From NCBI GenBank assembly GCA_004551905.1, contig SFPL01000100.1:1-35768 (forward strand): 35,768 nt of DNA, given 5' to 3'. Both the position numbers and the translations under genes were made by a program. The notes beneath the pieces are model-generated. The model was not told where the DNA came from, searched no databases, and worked only from the letters and a program-made list of their open reading frames with translations. The DNA comes from Lentisphaeraceae bacterium. GTDB taxonomy: Bacteria > Verrucomicrobiota > Kiritimatiellia > RFP12 > UBA1067. Positions 1-6,424 of the stretch are shown here, in pieces. The first letter of the stretch is position 1, and each line of letters opens with the position of its first letter.

Positions 1-254
1 GCAAAAGTCAAGGGGGAATCTGCAAAAAAGTCAAAATATGCAGGACGGGCCGGGATGGCGCGACGCCATCCCGGCCCTGTGGACAAAGGTCGCCTCCTAC
101 GGCCTACCTGTGCGAAGAATTAGGGATTTGTAATCCGTGGTTTCGCCGCGCGATTCGTTATAATAATGTGCACCCGGTCGAAGAAGATGACCTGTTCCGA
201 CATGGCCCGTTCGTCAAATACAGTGCACCGTGGTAAAATAGGAGCATGTGCAAC
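1..254. other. Left flank of the transposase: hairpin, short repeats, promoter-like box
   Basis: Non-coding. Two near-copies of a GCAAAAGTCAA-type motif (1-11 and 22-36) may be transposase-binding sites near the element's left end, which could lie outside the window. A perfect 14-bp hairpin (47-60 with 64-77, loop CGA) follows. A 15-base motif ATTTGTAATCCGTGG (126-140) recurs inverted at 35628-35642. TATAAT at 159-164 and TAAAAT just before 240 are possible -10 boxes for the transposase; no convincing -35 box is seen. Confidence 0.5.
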
Positions 255-1643
255 ATGTCACGAAAGTCTAAAGCCGAATACATAGGCGAAAAGCGCCGCG
301 CCTACGCCTGTGCAAGCGCCGCCAAGCGCCGCCAGATACTCGACGAGGTCTGCGAGACGCTGTGCTACACGCGCAAATACGTCATCAAGCTCATGACCGG
401 GAACGTCCGCTACCGCGAACGCAAGGGCAGGGGCAGGACATACTCCGACCACGCGCTCGCGAACGCCCGGAGGGTCTGGGAGGCCGTCGGCTGCCCCTGC
501 ACGACCTACTTCGTCGCCGAGCTGCCGCGCATCGTGCGCGAATACGAGGAGTGCATCGCGCTGATAAAGCCACGCGAGGACGTGGCCGCGATACTCGCAA
601 TGAGCGCATCGACCCGGGACCGCGCGTTCAAGGGCCTGCCGAGAGTGAAGCCCTTCGCCATAAAGGCCAACAGGCGCTCCGGTCTCAACAGGCCGATCCT
701 CGATGCCATCGAATGCAAATCCGGGGAGGAAGTCATGGCCTGCAACGTCAAGCCAGGCGACACGCAGATCGACACGGTCGCGCATTGCGGCGGGGACATG
801 AGGGGGAACTTCTTCTGGACCCTTACGCAGACCGACAGGCCAACGCAATGGACGGAAATCACGCCGACGTGGAACAGGGGCATGCACAACACCGTGGAGG
901 CGCTCAAGCGGCTTGAAAGACGATTTCCGTTCCCGGTCACCTCCGAACACGAGGACAACGGACCGGAGTTCATCAACTACGCCATGGCCGAGATGCAGGG
1001 CAAGCGCCAGAACATCGCCGTGTCCAGATCGCGCTTCTACAAAAAGAACGACAACGCCCACGTCGAGCAGAAGAACGGATCCGTGGTCAGGGAACTCTTC
1101 GGGGAGCTTCGCCTCGACTGCCTCGACCTCGAAGACGACCTGATGCGCCTCGAATCCGAATGGTCGGACTATTGCAACTTCTTCCGCCCGACAAAGATGA
1201 TCGTCGCGAAGATCAAGAAGCCCGACGGCAAGGGCTATGTCCGCAAATACCAGGAAGGCGGCCCGCGGACGCCATATCAGCGAGCCCTCGAGTCGGGAAT
1301 ACTCAGCGAGTCCGGAGCAGAGGCGCTCAAAAGACGGTACGAGAGCATGAACGGAATCCAGCTCTACCAGCAGGTCGTCCGCAGACTGAAGCGCATCCTC
1401 AGACGGCAGGAGAACTGGAGAGAGCAGCAGCGGCAATCCCAGAGGTTGTTCCATGAGGCCCGGATCGCGGACTCGGCGCTTCGCGCCGCCCCTTCGGGGA
1501 CGTCCGCTTCTCCGGGCCTCATGGACGGTGCCGTCGACCTCCGCCCTCGCCCTCTCAGCACCCGCCAACGCAAGCTCAAGAGTGTCCAGCAATTGACGAA
1601 CCAAAAGAACAAACGTCAACTACAGGGTGCACGTCCTACTTGA
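255..1643 (+). CDS. DDE (rve-type) insertion-sequence transposase
   Basis: Integrase-core transposase of about 462 aa, expected to bind element ends and carry out strand transfer. The N-terminal 60 residues are basic and helix-turn-helix-like. Counting from the upstream ATG at 246, the catalytic triad is D176 (in QIDTVAHCGG), D237 (in HEDNGPEF) and E274 (in NAHVEQKNG), a D-60-D-36-E spacing typical of rve-fold enzymes. The C-terminal third is basic and ends in a low-complexity Arg/Lys/Gln tail. I chose ATG 255 over ATG 246 because GGAG at 241-244 sits one base from 246 but about 10 bases from 255. The stop falls inside the second of two TTGACGAACC direct repeats (1593-1602, 1640-1649), probably right-end sequence. 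No frameshift, so it may be active. The family within the IS481/ISNCY-like group is not settled. Confidence 0.85.
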   Translation: MSRKSKAEYIGEKRRAYACASAAKRRQILDEVCETLCYTRKYVIKLMTGNVRYRERKGRGRTYSDHALANARRVWEAVGCPCTTYFVAELPRIVREYEECIALIKPREDVAAILAMSASTRDRAFKGLPRVKPFAIKANRRSGLNRPILDAIECKSGEEVMACNVKPGDTQIDTVAHCGGDMRGNFFWTLTQTDRPTQWTEITPTWNRGMHNTVEALKRLERRFPFPVTSEHEDNGPEFINYAMAEMQGKRQNIAVSRSRFYKKNDNAHVEQKNGSVVRELFGELRLDCLDLEDDLMRLESEWSDYCNFFRPTKMIVAKIKKPDGKGYVRKYQEGGPRTPYQRALESGILSESGAEALKRRYESMNGIQLYQQVVRRLKRILRRQENWREQQRQSQRLFHEARIADSALRAAPSGTSASPGLMDGAVDLRPRPLSTRQRKLKSVQQLTNQKNKRQLQGARPT

Positions 1644-1649
1644 CGAACC
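1593..1649. repeat. Direct repeat TTGACGAACC at the transposase 3' end
   Basis: The 10-mer TTGACGAACC occurs at 1593-1602 and 1640-1649, with a further GTCAA between them. GTCAA is also the core of the repeats at 1-36, so both ends carry several GTCAA boxes, as subterminal transposase-binding sites often do. I could not align a clean terminal inverted repeat. Confidence 0.35.
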
Positions 1650-1938
1650 GGGGCCGACGGCAAATCGGTCAGTGAGCGGGGGTGCGGTTCTTTTACCGTA
1701 GACGCAGTTGCTCAGAGTTGCGACGATTCAAAACGCAGTCGCCCCTGGCGACTGAGGAGAGAGTCAGCTCGTTTCGCGCCTTTAGCTCAATCGTCTGGCG
1801 GCATTTTGAATCTGTCGCGGCTTCCGTGTGCTAAATCGGCAGACTGTATACGACGGGAATTCTTTGTTGATTTGAAATAATCATTTTTATCTGATTTCAC
1901 CCTTTACGGCACGTTTGCAATATGATAAACTACGTCGC
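1644..1938. other. Intergenic region with inverted repeats and tRNA-like words
   Basis: About 295 bases without a gene. CAGTCGCC and GGCGACTG form an 8-bp hairpin (1736-1754). A longer imperfect inverted repeat pairs 1720-1743 with 1797-1818 (core GATTCAAAACGC against GCATTTTGAATC, 11 of 12). Stretches around 1778-1850 resemble the D-arm parts of tRNAs (TTTAGCTCAAT and AAATCGGCAGAC), but no complete cloverleaf can be drawn. The end of the region holds the promoter of the next gene. Confidence 0.35.
1903..1931 (+). promoter_or_regulatory. Promoter giving a leaderless mRNA for the DUF6788-like gene
   Basis: TTTACG at 1903-1908, 17-nt spacer, TAAACT at 1926-1931, continuing as TACGTC. The ATG lies only 7 nt after the -10 box and there is no Shine-Dalgarno sequence, so transcription should begin at or next to the start codon. 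The nitroreductase promoter has the same design (TTTACA, 18 nt, TATACTACGTC). Confidence 0.5.
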
Positions 1939-2262
1939 ATGAAGAACAAAAGCCAGAGAAGGTCTCTCGAAGAGTCGTTCGCAGCCTTCGCGGCGGAGTT
2001 CCCGGTCGCCAAGGGATCGCTCACGGCAACGCACACGCCCTGCGCGAGGAAGAACTGCCGCCTTTGCGCCGAGGGCAGGGGGCACCCGAAGCTCATCTTC
2101 ACCTTCCGCGATAACGGCAGGCTGCGCGGACTTTACGTGAGGCCCGAGCACGAGCAGCCGCTCCGTGCTGCAATCGAAAACGGGCGGGCACTCGAACGCC
2201 TTCTCGTCGAATCTGGGCGCGACATGGTGCTCGGCTGGAGGAGACAGTCTGATGGGAAATGA
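1939..2262 (+). CDS. DUF6788-like small protein, often found with transposons
   Basis: A 107-aa protein. Residues around 35-70 contain three spaced cysteines in THTPCARKNCRLCAEGRGHP, followed by a beta-rich segment and then LYVRPEHEQPLRAAIENGRA. This resembles the DUF6788 layout: Cys-rich GxPxCRCA-type motif, GxGHGPY-type turn, then a segment that in the family reads like RYVPPEELEEVRAAIENYRRLR. Such proteins commonly precede transposase genes in two-gene elements; their function is unknown and metal binding is only inferred. ATG 1939 is chosen because the promoter -10 box ends at 1931. The stop overlaps the next start (ATGGGAAATGA), so the two are translationally coupled. Assignment is from recalled family pattern, not a search. 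Confidence 0.6.
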   Translation: MKNKSQRRSLEESFAAFAAEFPVAKGSLTATHTPCARKNCRLCAEGRGHPKLIFTFRDNGRLRGLYVRPEHEQPLRAAIENGRALERLLVESGRDMVLGWRRQSDGK

Positions 2263-2467
2263 GCGTCGGCAGCAGAGATGCCTCTGCCAGAAGTACGTCG
2301 ATCAGATCTCGCGGAACGCACAGCTCGAGGAAGAGGCTCTTGACTCCTATGCGGCCGACAGGAACGTCAACATGTTCGACGCCCTCTATGGTGGACTCGA
2401 CCTGAAGATTCACACATTGTCTCGCGGCCCGATACGAAGACTTCCAAAGGCCATCACGGGAAAGTAG
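2252..2467 (+). CDS. Hypothetical protein coupled to the DUF6788-like gene; possibly a truncated transposase
   Basis: A 71-aa charged protein beginning MGNERRQQRCLCQKYVDQIS, with no motif I recognise. It starts inside the previous gene (11-bp overlap) and has GGAGGAG at 2237-2243 just upstream, so it is probably translated. In comparable loci the DUF6788-like gene is followed by a much longer transposase. This ORF could be the N-terminal stump of such a protein, with the remainder replaced by the promoter region of the next gene, but that is a guess from context. Confidence 0.45.
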   Translation: MGNERRQQRCLCQKYVDQISRNAQLEEEALDSYAADRNVNMFDALYGGLDLKIHTLSRGPIRRLPKAITGK

Positions 2468-2552
2468 CCCGATGTAACGAATCACGGGAAACCATTCCGG
2501 CGTGTCCGCGGCAGGCTTCTATGCGATAATATCCTACGAAAGAAAAACAACC

Positions 2553-3251
2553 ATGAACATGACCAGGATGACCGGAGCCGCGCTGGCAGCGGTGCTATTC
2601 GCGGGCTCTGCGGCGATGGCCGCCAACAACCAGATCTGGCTGAAACAGACGATCGAGGGCAAACTTGTGGAAGAAGGCCTGTGGAGCCCGTTGAGAGTCA
2701 AGTCCGAAATCGAAGAGAAATTCGACGAGAACCGGATCATCGACCAGGAAACGCTCATCCAGCTGGGATGGAAGCTCAATCCCTACTTGAGCATCTACCT
2801 CGGCGACCGGTGGGTGTACGAGCGCTCGAAGGGCAAGGGCAAGATGCGAGCCGAACAGCGTCCCACCTTCGACCTGTACGTGGCCTTCCCGGAGTTCGCG
2901 ACCTTGAAGTTCGAATTCCGCTCGCGCTTTGAATACCGCGACAAGCACGGCTCCGATGCCTACATGCGCTATCGCGAGCGTCTGCGCCTGCGCACCAGCT
3001 GGAGCGTGACCGAATTCAAGATTTCGCCCTACATCAGCGAGGAGATGTTCTTCTCCGACAAGACCGACACCGACAAGTCGGATCTCTTCGACCGCAGCCG
3101 CGCGCAGATCGGTCTGTCGTTCCGGCCCGTGCCGTCGTTAAAGGATCTGTCCTGCAACCTCTACTACATGGTCCAGCACGACATGACCAACCATTCATCC
3201 ACCTGGACGCCCACCAACGTCTACGGGCTGGAATGCACCTGGAAATTCTAG
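2553..3251 (+). CDS. Outer-membrane beta-barrel protein, DUF2490-like
   Basis: A 232-aa exported protein. Residues 1-22 form a signal peptide ending AGSAAMA, before ANNQIWLK. The rest alternates polar and aromatic residues in short amphipathic strands: NPYLSIYLGDRWVYER, FRSRFEYRDKHG, YRERLRLRTSW, ISPYISEEMFF, DRSRAQIGLSFR. It ends in CTWKF, a C-terminal aromatic residue as needed for BAM-dependent outer-membrane insertion. That pattern fits DUF2490 proteins, whose substrate is unknown. ATG 2553 is the only start that places the signal peptide correctly; the leader is AT-rich with a weak GAAAG site, and a possible -10 (GATAAT) lies at 2525-2530. It appears monocistronic. Confidence 0.7.
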   Translation: MNMTRMTGAALAAVLFAGSAAMAANNQIWLKQTIEGKLVEEGLWSPLRVKSEIEEKFDENRIIDQETLIQLGWKLNPYLSIYLGDRWVYERSKGKGKMRAEQRPTFDLYVAFPEFATLKFEFRSRFEYRDKHGSDAYMRYRERLRLRTSWSVTEFKISPYISEEMFFSDKTDTDKSDLFDRSRAQIGLSFRPVPSLKDLSCNLYYMVQHDMTNHSSTWTPTNVYGLECTWKF

Positions 3252-3296
3252 TCTGGAAATTGAAGGTTACACCGGCTTAAGAGGGTCCCTCCTGAG

Positions 3297-3395
3297 TCAC
3301 TCAACGACCGCCCGATGAAGTGCCTGAACTGGCGGACGCCACGCGAGGCCTTCACGGCACTGTTGAAGCGCTATATTCTCCAAGTCGCGGCCTGA
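3297..3395 (+). pseudogene. C-terminal remnant of an IS30-family transposase
   Basis: Thirty-two codons followed by TGA, reading SLNDRPMKCLNWRTPREAFT and ending LLKRYILQVAA. The block L-N-x-R-P-x-K-x-L-x-W/F-x-T-P-x-E-x-F is the characteristic C-terminus of IS30-family transposases, after the catalytic Glu. Nothing upstream in this frame continues the protein; the break falls just after CTTAAGAGGGTCCCTCC (3276-3292). The gene is therefore a dead 3' stub left by deletion or recombination. Confidence 0.75.
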
Positions 3396-3415
3396 TTCGC
3401 AGCATCGATCTTTGA

Positions 3416-3489
3416 CAAGCCTGTCCGTGAGGGCGGGTTCTGCCTCGCCGCTTCGGGGACGGCTCCACCCGTCCTCACGGACAGGCTTG
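3416..3489. repeat. 23-bp inverted repeat, long hairpin
   Basis: Arms at 3416-3438 and 3467-3489 are complementary at 22 of 23 positions (core CAAGCCTGTCCGTGAGG). The 28-nt loop can form an inner GCCG/CGGC stem. It lies between a transposase remnant and a promoter and has no T-run, so it is not an ordinary intrinsic terminator. Confidence 0.75.
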
Positions 3490-3531
3490 CACCGTACACG
3501 CCCCAAGGCGGAGTCTCCGGCTGAAGCCCGC

Positions 3532-3561
3532 TTTACACGCCCAACCAAAAATTGATATACT
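3532..3561 (+). promoter_or_regulatory. Sigma70-type promoter of the nitroreductase gene
   Basis: TTTACA at 3532-3537, 18-nt spacer, TATACT at 3556-3561. Predicted start near 3568, leaving about 90 nt of leader. The leader contains CTTGTTCACAAG (small hairpin), and the Shine-Dalgarno AGGAG can pair with the adjacent TCCT at 3649-3652, which may partly hide it. Confidence 0.55.
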
Positions 3562-3656
3562 ACGTCTTGTTCACAAGAAAGTGCTTGTCAGCATTGGGCG
3601 TACGGTGCCTGTTGCACTGGAAATTTGCTGGCGGGTTTGAAAAGGAGTCTCCTGAC

Positions 3657-4478
3657 ATGCTGTTTGAACTCGACAAGACGAAATGCGTTCGCTGCAGGGC
3701 CTGCATACGCGACTGCGCGTTCGGCGCCCTCAAGGCAGATGCGGACGGCTTCCCCTTCCTCCAGAACGAAAAGGCCTGCATGCGCTGCCAGCATTGCCTC
3801 GCCGTCTGCCCCAAGGGCGCCGTCACGTTCGATGGCTTCCGCCCCGAGAACTCGGTCGCGACGGACGGGCTGGAGCTCCCGTCGGCAACGGCCGTCGAGA
3901 ATTGGCTCCAGGTGCGGCGCTCCGTCCGCCGCTTCCGGGAGGCAGACGTCGATCCGACAACGCTCGACCGCATCCTCCGCATCCTCGGCAACGTGCCGAC
4001 CGGCTGCAACGCCCGCGCGCTCACGTTCACCTGCTACCCGACGCGGCGTGCGACGGACGCCTTTCGTGTGCGCTTCATCCACGCCGTCGAGGCGCATCGC
4101 GACGGCACGAAGCTGCTGCCGCGCTGGCTGGCCGTCCCTGCCATCAAGCTACGCCAGGGGAAGTCCGACATCTTCTTCCGGGGCGCACCGGGGCTGCTGA
4201 TCATCTCGTCCGACGAGACGAACCGCGCCGTCACCACGCCACGCGAAGACCTCGCGGCGGCCTGCACCTATTTCGAGATGCTGGCGAACGCACACGGCAT
4301 CGCCACCTGCTGGTGTGGCTTTCTCCCGCTCGTGCAGAAGGAGATTCCCGAACTCCACGAGAAGGCGGCGGGGCTTCGCCGAACGACGCCGTTTTGCGCC
4401 ATGCTCTTCGGCCTTCCGTCCGTCACGTACCCGCGCGGCGTCCAGCGCGACGCCTACGCGCGAGTCGTCTACGCCTAA
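3657..4478 (+). CDS. Ferredoxin-nitroreductase fusion protein
   Basis: A 273-aa cytoplasmic flavoprotein with its own electron-transfer domain. Residues 1-60 hold two 4Fe-4S motifs, CVRCRACIRDC (with a downstream Cys-less turn) and CMRCQHCLAVCPKGA, as in 2[4Fe-4S] ferredoxins. From about residue 80 it is a nitroreductase fold: RRSVRRFREADVD (FMN-phosphate Arg motif), NVPTGCNAR, then a C-terminal glycine-rich part ending in FGLPSVTYPRGVQRD. Such fusions reduce flavin-bound substrates from ferredoxin or NAD(P)H; the physiological substrate is unknown. ATG 3657 is chosen because AAAAGGAG at 3640-3647 is correctly placed and the protein then begins directly with the ferredoxin domain. It stands alone, with its own promoter. 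Confidence 0.88.
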   Translation: MLFELDKTKCVRCRACIRDCAFGALKADADGFPFLQNEKACMRCQHCLAVCPKGAVTFDGFRPENSVATDGLELPSATAVENWLQVRRSVRRFREADVDPTTLDRILRILGNVPTGCNARALTFTCYPTRRATDAFRVRFIHAVEAHRDGTKLLPRWLAVPAIKLRQGKSDIFFRGAPGLLIISSDETNRAVTTPREDLAAACTYFEMLANAHGIATCWCGFLPLVQKEIPELHEKAAGLRRTTPFCAMLFGLPSVTYPRGVQRDAYARVVYA

Positions 4479-4569
4479 GGATTAGTTGGAGGTGGGAGGC
4501 GGTGCGTTGAGTTGGTGGTATCATGTTGGAGGTAGGAGGTGGAGGTGGAGAATGGCCGCACATCCGCAC

Positions 4570-4985
4570 GGGGTGCGATTTAAATTCGTTGAAAAATCGC
4601 TGAGGTCGCGCGCGGTATCTGGGCGCAGGGCGTGGCTGCGGGCCCGACAGCTCGGTCAAGCCGTTGTTTCGTCGTCGCGACGCCTTCCACGCTCATCGGG
4701 ATCGGCGCGCTGGATTGACTCGACGAGAGCGATGACGTTGACGAGGCGCGGTCGCGGGAGGGCGGTCCTGCTGCGTCGAGGCCGGAGGCCGACTGTCGCA
4801 CGAGAGCACGTTCGCGGGCCCGACGTGATTTCGACCGCCACGGTAAAGGGCGCGCGTGAAGGCGCGCGCGTCGAAATCATGTCGGTGGGGTGCCCGCGAA
4901 CTGCGGTTCGGGCGAGCAGGTCGGCGCAGGCCTCGATACCAACCGTATTGCGCGCAAGCGGTTCAACGGTTTCGAATCGCACCCT
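4570..4985. mobile_element. Candidate MITE-like non-autonomous element with inverted ends and 8-bp duplication
   Basis: The ends 4570-4593 and 4962-4985 are imperfect inverted repeats of 24 bp (19 matches; both start GGGTGCGATT after one base and end CGTTGAA). They are flanked outside by the direct repeat ATCCGCAC at 4562-4569 and 4986-4993, as expected for an 8-bp target-site duplication. The interior, about 370 bp, encodes no transposase but contains a strong structured segment (4821-4884). Eight-base duplications occur in several IS families (for example IS66, ISL3, IS1595), so the mobilising family cannot be named. Caveat: ATCCGCAC is itself a near-complement of GTGCGATT in the repeat, so a chance hairpin is possible. 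Confidence 0.45.
4821..4884. repeat. Strong two-tier hairpin inside the candidate element
   Basis: Outer arms 4821-4835 and 4870-4884 pair over 15 bp (core TGATTTCGAC against GTCGAAATCA, one G-U if transcribed left to right). Inside, 4850-4856 and 4863-4869 (GCGCGCG/CGCGCGC) pair over 7 bp with a 6-nt loop, leaving a 14-nt one-sided bulge. It could be a structured RNA or an element-internal palindrome. Confidence 0.5.
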
Positions 4986-5012
4986 ATCCGCACAAGGGGC
5001 GGAGATTTAGAG

Positions 5013-5018
5013 TATAAT
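5013..5018 (+). promoter_or_regulatory. -10 box TATAAT of nhaC, nearly leaderless
   Basis: TATAAT at 5013-5018 is followed by only 12 nt before ATG 5031, and no Shine-Dalgarno sequence exists. Transcription should start near 5025, leaving a leader of about 6 nt. No clear -35 hexamer is present. Confidence 0.5.
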
Positions 5019-5030
5019 GTGCGGCAACTT

Positions 5031-6419
5031 ATGGACACCTTCGGCTTGTGGTCGCTCGTCCCGCCCCTCGTGGCAATCGTTCTTGCGCTCGTGACGCGCG
5101 AGATCGTCCTTTCCCTCTTCGCAGCCATCTTCTCCGGCGCGGCAGTCCACGCAGCCCTGACGCACGCGGGCCCGATCGCCGCGTTCAAGACGATCGTCGA
5201 TCTCCTCGGCGGCAAGACGGCGGAGAACATGCCGATGGTCCTCTTCCTCTGCCTCCTCGGTGCGCTCGTCTCGGTCGTCACGCGCGCGGGCGGCGCGCGC
5301 GCCTACGGGGAGTGGGCCTACCGCCGCCTCAAGAGCGAAACGGCCGTGAACCTCATGACGATCGTCATGGGCCTCATCATCTTCATCGACGACTATTTCA
5401 ATTGTCTGACGGTCGGCACGGTCATGCGCCCCGTCACGGACAAGTTCAAGATCTCCCGCGCGAAGCTCGCCTATCTTATCGACACGACGGCCGCGCCGGT
5501 CTGCATCCTCTCGCCGATCTCATCCTGGGCGGCCTATGTCATCACCTGCCTCCCGGAGGGCCTGCAGGCGAAGGGCCTCGCGCTCTGTCTCGCCGCCGCG
5601 CCGCTGAACTTCTACGCGATCCTCTCGCTCGCGATGGTCATCCTCTTCGCCTTCGGGCACAAGCTCGACATCGGCCTCATGCGCCGCATGGAGCGCACGG
5701 CCCACGTCCGCCACGACGTCGGCGCGGAAGTCGTCATGCGCGAAGGCCTTGAGCCAATCCCCGTCTCGGATCGCGGCCATGTCATCGACCTCGTCTTCCC
5801 GATCCTCGCGCTCATCGGCTTCGCGACCTGGTTCCTCACGCGCTACGAGGCCGGCGGTGCCCTCGCGCTCGCCGCCCTGCTCGCGCTCGTCCTCTCCTTC
5901 CTCTTCCTCGTTCCGCGCCGCGTCATCGACTACCACCAGTTCGCGGCGGCGACTCTCTTCGGCATCAAGACGATGGTCCCCGCGCTCGTCCTGCTTGTGC
6001 TCGCCTGGGGCATCTCCGCCGTCTGCAACGACCTCCTCGGCACGGGCAAGTACATCGCCTCGCTGCTCGTCCGTGCCCACCTCTCGCTCGCGTTCCTCCC
6101 GGCGGCGCTCTTTGCGACGGCGGCCACCTTTGCCTTCGCGACGGGCGCGAGCTGGGGCGCCATCGGCATCCTCGTGCCGATCGGCATGAGCGTCTGCCAG
6201 GCAGTCGAGCCGTCCGCCGTCGTCCTCACGCTCGCGGCGACGCTCGCCGGAAGCGTCATGGGCGACCACTGCTCGCCCATCGCCGACACGACGATCCTCT
6301 CCTCGACCGGCGCACAGTGCAAGCACATGAACCACGTGATGACGCAGATCCCCTACGCCCTCGTCGCGGGCGGGCTTTCCCTGCTCGGCTATCTGCTTGC
6401 CGGAGCGCTGTTCCTGTAG
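5031..6419 (+). CDS. nhaC: NhaC-family Na+/H+ antiporter
   Basis: A 462-aa inner-membrane antiporter exchanging Na+ and H+ (some relatives exchange organic substrates such as malate/lactate). At least ten hydrophobic helices are visible, beginning MDTFGLWSLVPPLVAIVLAL. Family signatures include FIDDYFNCLTVGTVMRPVTD (conserved Asp pair), LIDTTAAPVCILSPISSWAA, FATGASWGAIGILVPIGM and SVMGDHCSPIADTTILSSTG. Length is normal for the family. ATG 5031 is selected because it starts the first helix and lies directly after a -10 box. It is transcribed alone on the plus strand, directly after the candidate mobile element. With the Na+-exporting decarboxylase elsewhere in this window, it would take part in the cell's sodium cycle, which is inference. 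Confidence 0.9.
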   Translation: MDTFGLWSLVPPLVAIVLALVTREIVLSLFAAIFSGAAVHAALTHAGPIAAFKTIVDLLGGKTAENMPMVLFLCLLGALVSVVTRAGGARAYGEWAYRRLKSETAVNLMTIVMGLIIFIDDYFNCLTVGTVMRPVTDKFKISRAKLAYLIDTTAAPVCILSPISSWAAYVITCLPEGLQAKGLALCLAAAPLNFYAILSLAMVILFAFGHKLDIGLMRRMERTAHVRHDVGAEVVMREGLEPIPVSDRGHVIDLVFPILALIGFATWFLTRYEAGGALALAALLALVLSFLFLVPRRVIDYHQFAAATLFGIKTMVPALVLLVLAWGISAVCNDLLGTGKYIASLLVRAHLSLAFLPAALFATAATFAFATGASWGAIGILVPIGMSVCQAVEPSAVVLTLAATLAGSVMGDHCSPIADTTILSSTGAQCKHMNHVMTQIPYALVAGGLSLLGYLLAGALFL

Positions 6420-6424
6420 GCGTT

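Larger units (their letters stand above)
3252..3656. other. Intergenic region between barrel protein and nitroreductase
   Basis: 405 bases holding, in order: a variant of a small hairpin motif (3276-3292, also at 8730-8750), the 3' remnant of an IS30-type transposase (3297-3395), a strong 23-bp inverted repeat (3416-3489), a sigma70-type promoter (3532-3561), and a leader of about 90 nt for the nitroreductase. Confidence 0.6.
4479..5030. other. Long non-coding stretch: polypurine repeats and a candidate element
   Basis: 552 bases without a credible gene. 4484-4553 is rich in GGAGGT and GGAGGTGGAGG repeats, Shine-Dalgarno-like but not before any gene. 4562-4993 contains the candidate MITE described separately. 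4995-5030 holds the nhaC promoter. Open frames here give Arg/Pro/Ser-rich peptides without recognisable motifs and were not called. Confidence 0.5.

Noticed and set aside
258..1619. Long minus-strand open frame opposite the transposase
   Set aside because: Shadow frame caused by high GC; the plus-strand frame has the DDE triad and a ribosome site.
3552..3656. Upstream extension of the nitroreductase frame to 3552
   Set aside because: It would cover the -10 box and leader; the ferredoxin domain starts at 3657 with an AAAAGGAG site.
4656..4982. 108-aa minus-strand frame inside the candidate element
   Set aside because: Arg/Thr/Ser-rich, no motif, no ribosome site, and it crosses the hairpins of the element; not credible as a gene.
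4938..5012. Possible tRNA suggested by TTCGAAT with a preceding GGT
   Set aside because: The flanking five bases do not pair, and no acceptor stem, D-arm or anticodon arm can be drawn.
5520..6335. Minus-strand frame opposite nhaC
   Set aside because: Its product is highly charged Arg/Glu/Asp-rich shadow sequence, while the plus-strand frame has the NhaC motifs.
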